NCBI RefSeq assembly: GCF_000165395.2
Contig: NC_010574.1
Span: 434,001-498,000 of the forward strand
Length of the DNA: 64,000 nucleotides
Direction of reading: 5' to 3'
Source: Babesia bovis T2Bo
Taxonomy: Eukaryota; Apicomplexa; Aconoidasida; Piroplasmida; Babesiidae
Shown here one piece after another: positions 35,001-46,601 of this stretch. Within the stretch, counting starts at the first letter, position 1, and every line of letters starts with the position of its first letter. The notes under the pieces are model-generated. The model ran no database searches, was not told the origin of the DNA, and was given only the letters and a program-made list of their open reading frames with translations. The position numbers and the translations under genes were made by a program.

Positions 35001-37352
35001 TTGTTTTGAGACCATTTTTCGACATCTCCTGATTGACTTTTAATTCCCTTCTTATCGTCGATTTTATAAAATAAAGATAACTCCGACATTGGTGGCATTT
35101 GCCATTCGTCATATGAGAGATCAACAGTTATTGTGTACTTTGATGTTGAACCTACAATAGAAGGAAATTTTATATTAATAGCGTGCGAATATGGGTCATA
35201 TGTTATCTTTGAGTCCGGTACTATAGGTTCAACAACCTTCACATACTTATCCAGCGCGAAAACACTAAAATACTGACTGTCACTTGAACTTAGTTTAGGA
35301 AGGAATATCTCTAATTCGTAACCATTCTTATTAATACCCTGCTTAATAAAATGTTGAGGAATCGTATATGAGAACTTCAAAAGATAATTGGTAGAACTTT
35401 GGGGTAAAGTTACGTCAAGGTCAATTTGATTTCTCCTATTTGTAAAATGCATCCAGAACTTTTTGTCAATAACCTTGATACCATGGCATGCCAACACTTT
35501 TGCGTTGATCGATTTAGCGTTTTCGAAGAATCTTTTAGCACTTAAGAAATCGGTATTGATGCACAATGGCTTCACATCAATATTCATGGTAGTTTCTTCA
35601 AGATCCTGAAGGAAACCTACAGTCCAATATACACCATCTTCCTCGCATCCTGATGTAGCATACTTATCGTCGTACGTAAATTCTCCGGTCCAGCTATATT
35701 CTCCTGCTTCGAGATTGGTGACATCGTAAAATTTGAGTATAGCAAATTCACGAAGATCCTTATAATCAGCACTACAACCAGCTGTCTCCTTTGTAATACT
35801 TTCCTCGAAGTATACATTTAAATCCTTCTGAAGTGATTTGTCTAATTTAGTTAACATCTCAACAAAATGTGGTTTCTTACATTTACTTAAATTGAAACCT
35901 AAATCTACATCGCTGTATGCATTTAACAGTTTATCTTTCGGCCACCCTAACAAATCTGGACGTTTAATATCACCTTTCCGTTCAAAGCTATATATATGTC
36001 GCTGAAACACAAGGCCATTTGGTGGCAACAACACCAATTTCATTTCTTGAGTCCCTAATCCTGTCTTTAACGGCGTTGGCAGAACGAATTTGAATGTGAC
36101 GTTGACTTTATTTCCAATTTTCGCAACATCGGTAATGTCGTACATTATCGTTGGTGTGAACAAGTTTTTACAAACGTCTATGGATCCTTCCATACAGGAT
36201 TTAGAAATAGTACTAGACGCCACGGTTGAGCGAACTAGTGCCCAAATGACACTAGCAAACACAGCTAACATCACCATTTTTATATTATATTTACTGCAGT
36301 TATATGACTAATCAGAACCATGCGGCTAGACCTATGTACAGATTCCCTGTATCGACAGTAGCTGCCAGAAGTAAGAAACCTTTTCAACTTCTCAAAATTT
36401 CAATCAGCGTCTGGACATTTAATTGCACGAGACTGATGTGAAACATATAAGAGGCGTGTTAATGAACGTAGTTATGTGAGGACATGTGGCATACTCTGGA
36501 GTACATTTTTTAGATACGGCGGTAAGTACAGGATTTGTACGTGCTGCATCGAAAGATATATACAAATTGTGACGCATACAACACATATATCGAGTTCAAT
36601 CATTGATCATAGGGCGCAATATAACGTAACAATATGGTACAAGAATTTTAACGCCTAGATCTAGACCGTGGAAGAAGGGTTTGCGGTTGTCGCCGTGCAT
36701 CAACGCCATCTGCCATTTTCGGGGTATACAAACACACATTCTGCAGTATGCTGCTAGATTAAGACTCTAATAGGTGTTATTTGTAGTGTCCTTTTCTGGT
36801 TCACGAGCCACCTGAGCATGGTGTCTGGCATAACTCTTGAGTAATCCTTTACCTGGTCTAATGTGTGGAGTTAGTGTTGTGTAATTTGTGGCATGAAAAA
36901 GGTGTAACCGCAGTAGTTTGATGTGTGCTATTGTTGTTGTTTTTGGACTGTGTCTTGTGTGTCGCCTGCCGCTTTTATTACATGGTCCTGTGTTCGATGG
37001 TTGTGTCTAAGCGCGCATCTTCCTTTGTGGCGTCTACTAGGGTGGATTCCGATGTATCTCCAGTTTCCCACCAATGGCCGTTCATTGAATCTGAAGTCCG
37101 TCGTATTCTTGGTTCATGTCATATATTCAGTTCTGGCAGTGAGGTGGTGTTGTGTGATTCCAAGGTATGTTCGGGATATTGCACGGTAATGTAGCCACTC
37201 CAGGTTACAAAGTGGTTACGAGTACTGTCGACTCTACACTCCCGCATGGGTCGTATGAGCGCAGGTAATCAGATTATGGTTTGCGGCAGTGGTATGCTAC
37301 CTCATTACATCACTAATCACTCACTAGGCGACATTGCAGCATGTGAAATGAT
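32007..37352 (-). repeat. Copy B of the duplicated unit, inverted (5.35 kb)
   Basis: The reverse complement matches copy C (49,927-55,284). It starts in the 3' flank of the large gene (about 390 bp beyond the stop codon, nearly identical to C) and covers the full large gene, the shared promoter and the first part of PLD. It ends at 37352, 149 bp into PLD exon 2. Intergenic and terminal coding parts are almost identical to C, while several internal coding blocks are strongly diverged (see the large gene entries). Confidence 0.93.
32399..36277 (-). CDS. Large secreted protein, paralog B (1,292 aa), unknown family
   Basis: A single exon encodes 1,292 aa with a signal peptide in the first 20 or so residues and no transmembrane segment or GPI-type tail, so a secreted or organelle-stored protein is likely. 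No known domain was recognised. It is collinear with paralog C (51,008-54,892). Residues 1-91, 132-266, about 576-605, 680-1037 and the last 186 are nearly identical to C. Residues 92-131, 267 to about 575, about 606-646 and about 1038-1106 differ greatly. In the last 186 residues only two differences were seen. Lys and aromatic residues are frequent, and cysteines are few and mostly in conserved blocks. Transcription is toward copy A. Confidence 0.93.
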   Translation of the reverse strand: MVMLAVFASVIWALVRSTVASSTISKSCMEGSIDVCKNLFTPTIMYDITDVAKIGNKVNVTFKFVLPTPLKTGLGTQEMKLVLLPPNGLVFQRHIYSFERKGDIKRPDLLGWPKDKLLNAYSDVDLGFNLSKCKKPHFVEMLTKLDKSLQKDLNVYFEESITKETAGCSADYKDLREFAILKFYDVTNLEAGEYSWTGEFTYDDKYATSGCEEDGVYWTVGFLQDLEETTMNIDVKPLCINTDFLSAKRFFENAKSINAKVLACHGIKVIDKKFWMHFTNRRNQIDLDVTLPQSSTNYLLKFSYTIPQHFIKQGINKNGYELEIFLPKLSSSDSQYFSVFALDKYVKVVEPIVPDSKITYDPYSHAINIKFPSIVGSTSKYTITVDLSYDEWQMPPMSELSLFYKIDDKKGIKSQSGDVEKWSQNNWKQLTMQIKDGVVNVCRDDLLSFQRKLKDRREKNTNYIGYSVPFYTKLIFNTPFVDALLTWDRNSQYLLTIPLGEKIVDLNDGGVVKVILPYDSIKYDGIYYDASAKDSSPYDISDVYQYDEKTNQIHVVLNKKELNDKYVDFYEGYMLTIPFKSSKTPQDIISMEGWGIHIFQKDTYRGVSKLKFAIVDNSPPKTHFKSPIDNDHALGYIHNMYLISVVGATKLVIPITSTVYRYMSFVFTFEKDISVIQKDIAVISKASLRVKHVWDSMKKQLTIYVYNLESYIGKREQMTFVLDIMDSEKNVKNYGSLKIKAIGNDDGPILKSLVDIVAKFSDLKHDSDELALGNEVTLRGFTKSTEMDKICFSKQHKVESISFKDNTKGVYFMTRVHDCSEPWLPPKISNLDHLSLKIAQSGLPKNTGVHYTYRTVYQLKSLDDGPSHDELAAMQSKRFMQHTLHILFSDAACKLLSEIYKTQGKSGLDGFKAIEEFMKEVPSDWVPNVFGDIIFSYHDSKTSILHKKRKVMYVESGDIKNDEEKIERIYTFNSAFENVLSDGLGGMEADSLNESFSVIGFMNDKDLQQLWISYKPYEEKQQFPLSATYKQPIMVKGYVFKNDTDIHNILKCTLQPFGMHVKPSMLQPTKSTFPEYLWLGVTRFVEPDHYILNETISARKGDADKRVSSTMNAEIIKKKRVEKSDAVDIFIQFYKQTAPHCTTKGNIFQLLVHQFMLDIYETIARQPIIVAACMSFDDGDEHKASGKTYGLSYKGKEVLEGEDKTAMPGSIEPSVNETCNFASLQKYLPKTLYHDKSIDYKDYIFQTDQTEVKSLSDAKKMLVSDVKSVPAKTAPSVSSGYGQLGLEEMFGK

Positions 37353-37395
37353 GAAAACGTTTTTGATATTTCTGTATGATTTTTATTTATTTTAA
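36982..37395 (+). pseudogene. Truncated PLD gene start in copy B
   Basis: Exon 1 (36982-37164), the 39-nt intron (37165-37203) and the first 149 bp of exon 2 match the PLD gene at 48,629-50,303. Homology ends at 37352 after IAACEM, and 14 unrelated codons lead to a stop at 37393-37395. Neither HKD catalytic motif is included, so this is a broken copy. It keeps an intact start and splice sites and the shared promoter, so it might be transcribed as a peptide of about 124 aa. Confidence 0.8.
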
Positions 37396-38114
37396 TATTT
37401 GTTTTGTTTAATGATGAACTTGTAATTAAACATTCATGTTTTCCCCGATTAGATTCTAATTTCATTTTTTTAAAATTATATTTATTCTATAATTTTATAT
37501 ATATTATGACACTTTGTTTTAATTAAATTATTTGTGGTAAGCTAACAGCTTTCCCTTATGCTTGATGGAACCTAATCGGCGAATATGTAAATCTCTTCAC
37601 CTTTTCTGTTTTTATAACTTACATAAACTGTTGGTAATATATGTACGATTTCGACATTGTAAAAATATTATAGATTACTCTAAATCCACAGGTGACCCGT
37701 TGTATCACTCAAGTATTGCCCTGAATTCCGTTGTCGTCTCCGTAGAAGCGTTCAATATTTCCACCTCGTTGATTGCGAAATATTTATTACCATGTGGTTT
37801 AAATAATAGATTAACTTTGGTTGGAATATTCAGGTATTATGCCATAGGCCTCTGTATCATAACTTTCTAATAGCGCCTCGTATATTAATGAACGTACTTT
37901 CAACAATGTATGGACAGCTTTAACAGTACAATTACGTATCTATTCATTCTAAATTACTCATTTATGGAATATATATTATATCAAGACACATCTGATTGTG
38001 GTAAATTATTTTTAGAAAGTGATAACAGAAGAATAGCGTCGTACATCACATTGATTGTGAAATTATATTGGTTAATAAAAATGCATATATCGGTTTTCAA
38101 GTTAAAATAACATA
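37396..38114. other. AT-rich intergenic region
   Basis: About 720 bp between the broken PLD copy B and the stop of perforin-like gene 1. It begins with a very AT-rich stretch (37,360-37,560). ORFs of up to about 100 codons occur but show no motif or intron logic, so I call no gene. The junction of copy B with this DNA is at 37352/37353. Confidence 0.5.
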
Positions 38115-40253
38115 CTACACTTTGGTAAACATCCCCCAGGTAAATGATTTACAGGGAGATCTTGATTCTTTCTTAGTTTTACAACCCATGGTATGTTTAT
38201 CGCATGTATCAAATGATTTTGTGACACCCCAACACCCGTTAATACCTTTGAAGATTTAATAATGGCTTTGCTTACTTACCGGTTAATATAGGCATATTTT
38301 CCCCGATCTTTACAATCTGTTCTCCATAATCCGACTGACATAGTGTAGAAGTACGCTGAAAATTGTGAACGTAAAACAAACATATATAATACCCCAAGTC
38401 CCGGAAGACGCTCGTCAATGCAGACTGCCCATATATGAGTTTCCAATGATGAATTGCTTCTGCATAGATCAGCACCAGTGTGGCAGGGAATAAGATTTGC
38501 CAAACTTTTGTCTTTCTCGGGTGAACTTTCTGCTATAAAACCAGTGAGGAGTTTGTAACCCGATAAACATTTCACCTCCTTTTCCGAGTTTGACGCATCA
38601 AAATTATGAGCGTATTGCATAACATTTAGACCCATGGAACTCCCGCACAACATCCAAATAACAATATCGCATTTCTTTTGCCGTTCTTTCGAGCAACTGT
38701 ATGCATCCGTTGGACATTGATATACGCTAAATGTGCGTTGTTCTATCTCCATTTCCAGAATGAAGCCGAAAATAACTTTATCATTGTGAGGGCAATCCAA
38801 TTTGACGATATCATCATCTGTATTAACCAGCACAAGTGCTGTTGACATGTTAATTATACTTTCAACGTTTAACGTAGTGCCATTATGTTGATGTACAACC
38901 CAAGGCAGAGCACCATTGAGCTTTATATAGAAGTTTAAAGCGTTCCTGTACGCCTCTTTGTATGAGGAATGAATAAACATATCCAAGGGTGCATAAATAG
39001 TTCTTATTGGCATAGGGAAAATCGGTACTGTAGATTTCCACTTAAGCAGGGAATCTGGAGTCATATTTTTATTAAAATGAATACCCCCTAAAACACTGAA
39101 TTTTAACGACGAACCATCTTGCAGTTCTTTGATAGCCTTTTGTTGTTCGGAATTGAGCTTTTCATTAACTTCTAGTAGTGCACCAGAAATGACAGCTTTA
39201 ACTGCAACGTCCACATTTAGGCCACTTTTTAAAAATGAATCCATAGCATTGTTTGGGATAGTCAGCAAGCGAATTATCTTTCCTCCTGTTGCATTTTAAA
39301 CTATTTATCACTCCTGATCTTACCCAATTGTATTTCAGTTGTAACGTGGGTACCGAATTGGAGGAAAAAGTCAACCCACTTAGAAATAGATCCGCATTTC
39401 TTAGATTTTTTCTTATACAACTCCACAGTACATTGATCGAATGACTTGACTTCTTTAGGCAGCTCATTCAACGCAATATCAAAATCACTGGTTGTCTCCC
39501 TTCAAAAGGTGTAAAATTTATGTAATCGCATACCAATTGAAGTACGGTGGCATTCCAGCTGCATATGTAAAACAGTAGTACGAATTTGTGTATTGTTTGC
39601 TTGATATGTGTTGCGTTTTACCAGAAATATCTGTATAACCGGCACGAAGGGCTCCACTTCCCAAACCTGATGACATTGCGAACCCTCCAAAATCAAATTG
39701 CGTAGATTCTTCATTTGTGCTCTGTTGTGAACCAACTGTAACCTGCGTTGTATTTGCAGCAATTGTAATGCGTACATACGGTTTCCGATTCTCCACAAGC
39801 AGTTATTGGTCTTACCCAACCTCCCAAAGGCTGAAGCCATTTCAAGCTATTGGTTACCCCAACGTCAGATTTCGCCCAGTAAAAATCTACAATTGGAGAA
39901 CGGTGTCCAAGGTCATCTCCATTATTAATAGAGACCAAACCGCTTGCTTTCACTGCATCGTAGCCACTTCCAAGATACTCTATTTCTTTATATGATCGAT
40001 CAAAATACTAACCTAGGCCACTGACGATCCGATCAGCACTAAATATTACGTTCGATTCGTCTGATATATCATTTTTGATGGTAGAATATTCATCGTTCGT
40101 AGCTATAAAAACATAAGTTTATAATGTAGGTCTAATGCGTTTTTACATTTTTGAATAGAACTCACAAACATTAAGAGTTTCATTAGTTTGTGCTAATACA
40201 ACTAAAAGTGATTTCGCCAGGATTATTGAGAATATGAGTAAAAATATCACCAT
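38115..40253 (-). CDS. Perforin-like protein 1 of this window (MACPF domain)
   Basis: Eight exons give about 616 aa: 40253-40166, 40102-40013, 39979-39780, 39742-39534, 39487-39324, 39285-38393, 38355-38280 and 38245-38115, with introns of 33-63 nt. A signal peptide covers roughly residues 1-22. The MACPF domain begins at about residue 60 (EYLGSGYDAV) and contains the family signature FGTHVTTEIQLGG (about 238-251). A cysteine-containing C-terminal region with repeated SGY/IWAVC type elements resembles the beta-rich domain of apicomplexan PLPs. Known family members are stored in micronemes and permeabilise host membranes in egress or traversal. The last two exons are the least certain. The start lies 95 bp after the stop of the RNA polymerase I gene on the same strand. 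Confidence 0.85.
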
Positions 40254-40347
40254 TTTATTACTACCGATAATATTGTAAACCACAAATGCGTGCAGTAGAC
40301 ACCCGAGTCATAGACTCAGACGGGACACTTCCATTTAAGATAACATA

Positions 40348-43300
40348 TCAACTGTCTATAGGAAGACCCAATTGAGATAGGTGCAACCTAATTCCCACGT
40401 TTATAGATGCTAATTCATGGGCCACGTATCTAAAAGTGTTGAATGTTTATTTTTAAGTGACTTACCTAAGGACGTAAGGAATTGTTACCAACTTACATGC
40501 GACTTTACATATTCTACAATGAGAAACGGATCGCTTGTTCGTAGCACCAACAGATGTGACGGTTGCCGATATTATGGAACCACAATTGGGACACACATAT
40601 GCTGTATGAGCGTCAGAGCAATGGATTAACCGGTCTTGAAGTAGCGCAGAAGCACCGTGGGCAATTAAAGAGTCGCGTTCCATTTCACCAAAACGAATAC
40701 CACCGCGATTTTTCCTTCCCTTTACTGGCTGCTTGGTAATGGCATCCACTGGTCCAGTAGCACGAACCTAAATATGTACATAACTAGGGAATAAGGCACC
40801 AACCTGCGCTTTGTCCGATACCATGTGGCGCAGACGCTGGTAAAATATGCAGCCGATGAATATATGTGTCCTTATTTCGGTGCCTAGCGAACCACAATAC
40901 ATACTCTCCGTACCATAGTAGTCGTAACCGGCCTGCAACAATGTTTTTCCAAAGTAGTCAATGACGTCATCTTCTGTTTTGCTTAACTCCTCTTCTTTTG
41001 ACATATATCTAAAACCACGTTCTTCCCAACCTGATTAATTATTTCTATAGGAACACATACTGACCTTTTAAGCCGCCGTGATCAATCCACTTGTTTCCTG
41101 TTGCCATTTGTTTTGGGTACTTTCTGAAGCATGTGGCATCCTGGAATGCCCCGTGTATAGCAGCTGACTTACCCGCCATACATTCAATTAACTTCCCTAT
41201 TGTCATACGAGACGGTAAACCATGTGGATTGAAAATAATGTCAGGAATTATTCCAGACTCAAGGAAAGGCATATTCTCAGCTGGCCAAGCCATGGAAAGG
41301 ATGCCCTTTTGACCATGTCTACTCGCAAATTTATCACCCACAATGGGATTGCGTACGATTCGGAATTTTATAGTAGCTCTAGTTCCTTTGATGTTTGATG
41401 CATTTGGCATTTCAGCCACGCTAGCGTCATTGCAACCTATTATTGTAACCTGGTCTACAATGGCATCTTCATCGTGATATTTCTCTACACGATCGCTTAT
41501 TTGTTTGCTGCCTCCAACCTTCTCATGAGACTCTATACGACATATTGGGGTTCCTTTCTTAACTCTGGCACCAACATTTGGCAACCCGTCTTTATCTAAG
41601 GACGCAATAATCTTAGAACCCAAATGATTAGTGTTCGCAAAGTAATGCTGATTTCCCCGGGATCTACCATTAGCAGGCATGGCATCAATGACTTTACTTT
41701 TATATATGCAGCCATGGAATGCTCCCCGATCAAGGGAAGATTTATTGATAATCATAGCATCCTCCATGTCGAAACCAGTGTGAGCAATTACGGCTACTAC
41801 TGCATTCATACCTGTAGGATAATCTTCATAATTCATTTGTCTAAACTCCGTAGTTGTGACCAAAGGTTTCTGTGGAAATAACAACCTATATGCTTTTACA
41901 TCTGACCTAAATTGCTCACAATGATATGGTACACCCATACTCTGTTTTAGCATTTGGCACTGATACATGTTTCTAGGACTTTGATTGTGATTGCTAAAAG
42001 GAGTTAAAGCGGCTGTTACTGACAAAATTGCAGATGGGGATACTTCCATATAGTCGTATTTTACTGGAACGTTATCAATCACCTTTTTAACCGGTGAAAC
42101 TGCATGGTCAGATGAGTTATCATGCATCAAAGCTTCATCGATGGAGAGTGTTTTACATTTTCCTTCTGCATTGCTAGCAACCATTTGGTGAGATATTCTA
42201 GCTTCTTCTTCAGACACTGCAATTGTAGACCACAATTGAGTAATTGGGCCAATCCATTCAATTTCCCCTGACGTAAGACATATAACTGGCCTTATAACTC
42301 TTCCTGGATAGGTTAATATCATTATACTGGTGTATTCTCCTTTTACATCAGGTGATGCTACTATTTCGTAGTGTTCTTTTAGCCCAAACTTCCCGTAACG
42401 TTTTGCCAATTTAATTTCATCATAAAGTTTGGGCGCTTCATTGATGGGTAAAGTACACATTGGAACTCCGTCAACAATTACGTGTATTCTTTTTATATGT
42501 TGCGCATCATGGGTTACAAAATCTGTTACAGTTTCGTGTCCAGTGAAATCCACAGAGTATCCATGGGTACGCAATAATGACTTTACAGCCTCTGCAGCAC
42601 CCTCACAATCAGTAGCAGTTACTGGTACAGCATACTGAGCCAAATGAAGTAACAATCCACAAGGGGCGCCATCAGGGGTATGTACAGGGCAGATGAACCC
42701 CCAAGTTTCACCTAACAATTTTCGTACCTCTGTAGAGCGCATTTTAGCAAATAAACTCCCTCTATGAAGTGATCTAAAGTGACTCATGAATCTGTGGTAG
42801 TTGATGCGTTCTGCGACAACTGTGAGTCCAGATGACTGAGTTAACTCAAAATGCATATTGGTAGCATTGCCTGTGGCCAAAAAAGAATGCAGTTTTTTAG
42901 GAATATCGCTGGCTACTTTTTCAACAGCATAACTGAATAATTCTGGTTTTTCCAATAACTTCTCTAAGAGTTCCTTTTGTTCATGCGATTGTAAATCTAC
43001 ATCTATCAATCGCCTCTTGGAATGCCTTGTTGCATCGCCGCTAATATTTTTGCATAACTCTAACAACTCAGCATGATATATAGATCGTATTTTTAATAAT
43101 GCTACATATAAACTCTCCTTTAAAATACATGAATATATTTGCCCTGGTAGCAAGAGTTCTTGAAATGCAAAAGAATCATAGTTTTCTGTCTGTATCTCTC
43201 CACGGGAGACTTTAATAAGCTTCTTGAACATGTACAAGAGAGTTTCAAATTTTTCTGCATTTGTTTTAGCTTGAAGTAAGACATAATGTCTGAGAAAGTA

Positions 43301-44440
43301 TGCACCACACTCTTCATAGGTAGCACCAGGATGCAAGTACTGGTTTACTTGCGACCAGCAAGCACTACCTAACCTATACAGATGGCGGTTTTCTTTAAGG
43401 TCGATATCACAAATGTCAGGCTCACGTTCAACCAAATCAAGAAAAAACCTCTGGTAATATACCGTTAAAGCCTCGTCACCCAGAGTGTCTTGCAAGAGCT
43501 TTTGCTTCAACTCTTCATCACTCATTAGTGGCATGGTTGCCCTCAATAAAACACCAAAAGGAATCAATTGTACTGAACCCTTTACGATGGTGCGAAACAT
43601 ACATCTCTTGTTAACTGTTAAGTATAAAACATTATTAACTGAACAGCCGTCATCGTGGCTGCAAGCAATGAAAGATCTCACATCTACACTTACCACTGAC
43701 TACGCATCATGATACTGTAGTCGGTAAACAACACATGTTTTGTTCTATTGTTTCCTGATTTTATGGCCAATGGATAATTTGAACGCAAAACAATTAGCTG
43801 GCGGACAATTCGCTCATTTCCACGAACTACAAAGTATCCTCCGGGTTCATCAATGTCTTCCCCTTGTTCCACCATTTCCTCTGGTGAGATTCCTAAATAT
43901 TGTAAAGTCATTAACGTTTCTTTATCACCCACCGTCTAAATTGCATCGTTTAGATTTGACCATAATGGGTATATAACCCACTGTTAGCTCTTTAGTAAGT
44001 ACCTTGGATGTACCAGGAATCTTCAAACCAAATTTCACAATTAGCGATGATTCATACGTTGTATGTGCGATTTTTGCGTGTCTTGGAAACATACGATTAT
44101 CTGAGCCAAGGCATTCAGAACCTGGCCTAGTGGGATTGCCTATACGCAAAGAAAGAACGGATACTTGCACATCTAGATTAGTAATGTTGTGATATACAGC
44201 CGTTAACTTACAGTGAGGCTTTTCCTTTGAATTTAAAAGGTGTTTAAGGTGGTCCGAGTCAGCCGAAATATATACCGGGGGTATCCTTCTGACCATACGT
44301 GTGGAATAGTGATCAATAAAAGCATTAAAACTATCAATATGTGCGTGTATGGCACCCAAACGGTTAACATTGAACTCCATTTTCTGTATTTTAAATAAGA
44401 AGGCACGCAGATGGTCTTTAACATGAGGCCCATATGAACA
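40348..44440 (-). CDS. RNA polymerase I second-largest subunit (RPA2/RPA135)
   Basis: Exons: 44440-44423, 44383-43933, 43892-43694, 43658-41061, 41008-40804, 40767-40466 and 40429-40348, with introns of 39, 40, 35, 52, 36 and 36 nt; together they give 1,284 in-frame codons. The first coding exon may lie further upstream (44,441-44,900), so the N-terminus is unresolved; an ATG is available at 44380. Hallmarks are [52 protein letters not shown] and FNPHGLPSRMTIGKLIE. AITKQPVKGRKNRGGIRFGE and a C-terminal zinc-binding C-x2-C pair follow. FQDATC and LRHMVSDKAQVRATGPV fit the Pol I rather than Pol II or III form. It makes the large rRNA precursor in the nucleolus. Confidence 0.92.
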
Positions 44441-44904
44441 CTAAAAATAGATAATTACGCTGCACATTCAATTAAATTGTAATAATAAGCGCATTAATTT
44501 TAACCTTTTTAATTAAAGAAACAACACAATATACTATTGAACTTCCATGGAATTGTAAGGATCATATTTAATTTAACGTTATTCGAAGTTGTAAAATAAG
44601 CGATAATCAACACTAAAGGGTGTGTTATTATCATAAGAGAATGTTTAGATATCAAAATTGTGCTGATTTGTTGGAGTAAAATGTCTTCGTGTTTTTAAGT
44701 TGCCTTTCCTTGGGCTTGTTGAATCGAGTTGATGTGTAACCAATCGTTAAGTCAAACCACAATGTTCATTGCATTCTTAATATTCTAATACGAATGAAAA
44801 CTATATATATTCATGAAAATTTTCATTCTGCGGTCTTGAATTAACTGTAGACCTGCCTGAAATAACAGACGGCTCTCATCCACTTTATATCCATTCATGT
44901 AAAG
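44441..44904. other. Intergenic region, Pol I subunit to delta-COP
   Basis: About 460 bp between divergent genes. It may hide a short first coding exon of the RNA polymerase I subunit, because the exon ending at 44440 is preceded by an acceptor-like TTTTTAG. I could not find a convincing start exon. Confidence 0.45.
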
Positions 44905-46592
44905 ATGGCGATATATGGCACTGGGATTGCTTCGAAGAAGCGTGTTCTCTTATCGCGTCAGCACTGTGAGTTGAAAAGAGCTGACTTGGAAATGGCTTTG
45001 TCATGCTTTAATCGAATGGTTGAGAAAAATGGTAAGTTAATTGGGATCCTAAAAACATTTTTGTTATTTCAACGTAGATAGCGATTTTACTTATGTGGAA
45101 ACTGAGGGCATTCGTTTTGTCTATCAACCTGTCGACGACTACTACGTCTTTGTTATGACGTCCATTGACTCTAACATTGTGCGTGACATAGGAATAGTGC
45201 ATACACTTGCGGAAATTGTACAGGTATACGGTTGTGTTAATGTTTTGATGACACTTTTACAGAGCCTGCTTCAATCTGATATTGATGAAGGTGTCCGTGA
45301 ACAATTTTTTGATATCATTTTTTACATGGATGAACTAATTACGAACAAACAACCGGAGGATTTGACAATTGATCAGATTAAGGAATATATATTAATGGAT
45401 TCCCAAGAGGAGAAGAAACACAATATTATCCGGTCATCTAAAGAGAAAGAAGAAAAGGAGCGGCGTAACCAAATGGCTGCTAAAATTGAAAAACACAAAC
45501 AGTTGGATGCCTCTTTCGTGGAAAAGTTCTCTGATACTGTTGCTTTTGGTTCACCATCGGTTGTTGAACGCAGTATGCCTGTAGTTTTACAAGACCAGCT
45601 AATGGACTCAGGGGTGAAGCTTTCTATCAACCGGGTACGTTTTTTGTTAATACTACCATCTGTTTTACAGTTAAATTACAACACTTCCAATTTGGGATTA
45701 CAATCTGTAAAACATGCCAGTGCTGCTAAGAATGGTCATGATGCGGAAAGTATCGAACTACTGGAAGCTGAGGCCCCGGTGGTAATAAAAGTTGTTGAAA
45801 TGTGTACGGGGAATATTCACATGGAAGGAGGTAGGAAACATAAATCATGTGTTGCAATAATGATGCTACAGATGTTGATTTTCTTAACGTGCAAGGAGAG
45901 TTAATGTTAACAATATATGAAGAAAGTGCCCGTATGGTTGGATTCTCCTTTGTGGCCAACCCAGAATTTAAAATGCGCTTTCATCCAATAATTAACAAGG
46001 AAACGGCGTCTAAGAATATAGTGGAACTGCAAAATTCACATCAGGGTCATAAAATTGGGCATTCCACATCGCTTGTTAAATGGAGGCAAAAGTCAACAGA
46101 TGAGGTATGGCACATAAACCACATTGTAGATAAATAAATATTCAGACATCGTTCCCTTTGAGTGTAAGTTGTTGGCCTAACACAAATTTAGGTCAAACAA
46201 CGGTTACTGTAGAGATTCAAAACAATTCGGATGCCGTGATCAATTCTGTGAATTTTCAGATCTTAGACTCGAGATTTAATCAGATCATCGTGAACTCTCA
46301 TGACCTTGGGAACATTGAACGCAATCATGATGCTTTGAATTGGGTACTAGGCAATTTATGTCCGCAACAGTCTGGTCGTGTAGAATTAACCACGAATGGT
46401 GACCTGGATTCTATACTGCCTTTTACATTGGTTGCAAAGGTTTCTAACTCCGTGGCACAGTTAAACGTAAGTATTATTCAAAGCACTGTAGAATCTCATT
46501 TAGGTGACACGCTGCTACGACATGACCAGCGGGGTTCCTTTAGAATATGTTCTCAAGACGGAAACATCATTCTCGATGACTATTGGAAGTGA
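44905..46592 (+). CDS. Coatomer subunit delta (delta-COP, ARCN1/RET2)
   Basis: Six exons give 494 aa: 44905-45031, 45078-45223, 45263-45634, 45671-45830, 45872-46104 and 46146-46592, with introns of 46, 39, 36, 41 and 41 nt. Two introns (39 and 36 nt) have no in-frame stop, so retention would go unnoticed in an ORF scan. The N-terminal longin-like domain reads KKRVLLSRQHCELKR and FTYVETEGIRFVYQPVDDYY. An EEK/KEKEEK helical linker follows, then a mu-homology domain (VDFLNVQGELMLTIYEE, SLVKWRQKSTDE, FPLSVSCWPN). Delta-COP is part of the COPI coat of Golgi-to-ER vesicles. Confidence 0.94.
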
Positions 46593-46601
46593 AGGCACTT
46601 A

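Noticed and set aside
30619..37352. Inverted repeat interpreted as a transposon
   Set aside because: No transposase, no terminal repeat motif and no target-site duplication; the repeats are pieces of host genes and their promoter.
37562..38110. ORFs of 60-100 codons right of copy B
   Set aside because: Very AT-rich, no motif, no intron logic and no homology to PLD or perforin-like genes that I could see.
43893..43932. Apparent frameshift in the RNA polymerase I subunit
   Set aside because: A 40-nt GT..AG intron restores the conserved order NLDG to ISPEEMVEQGED.
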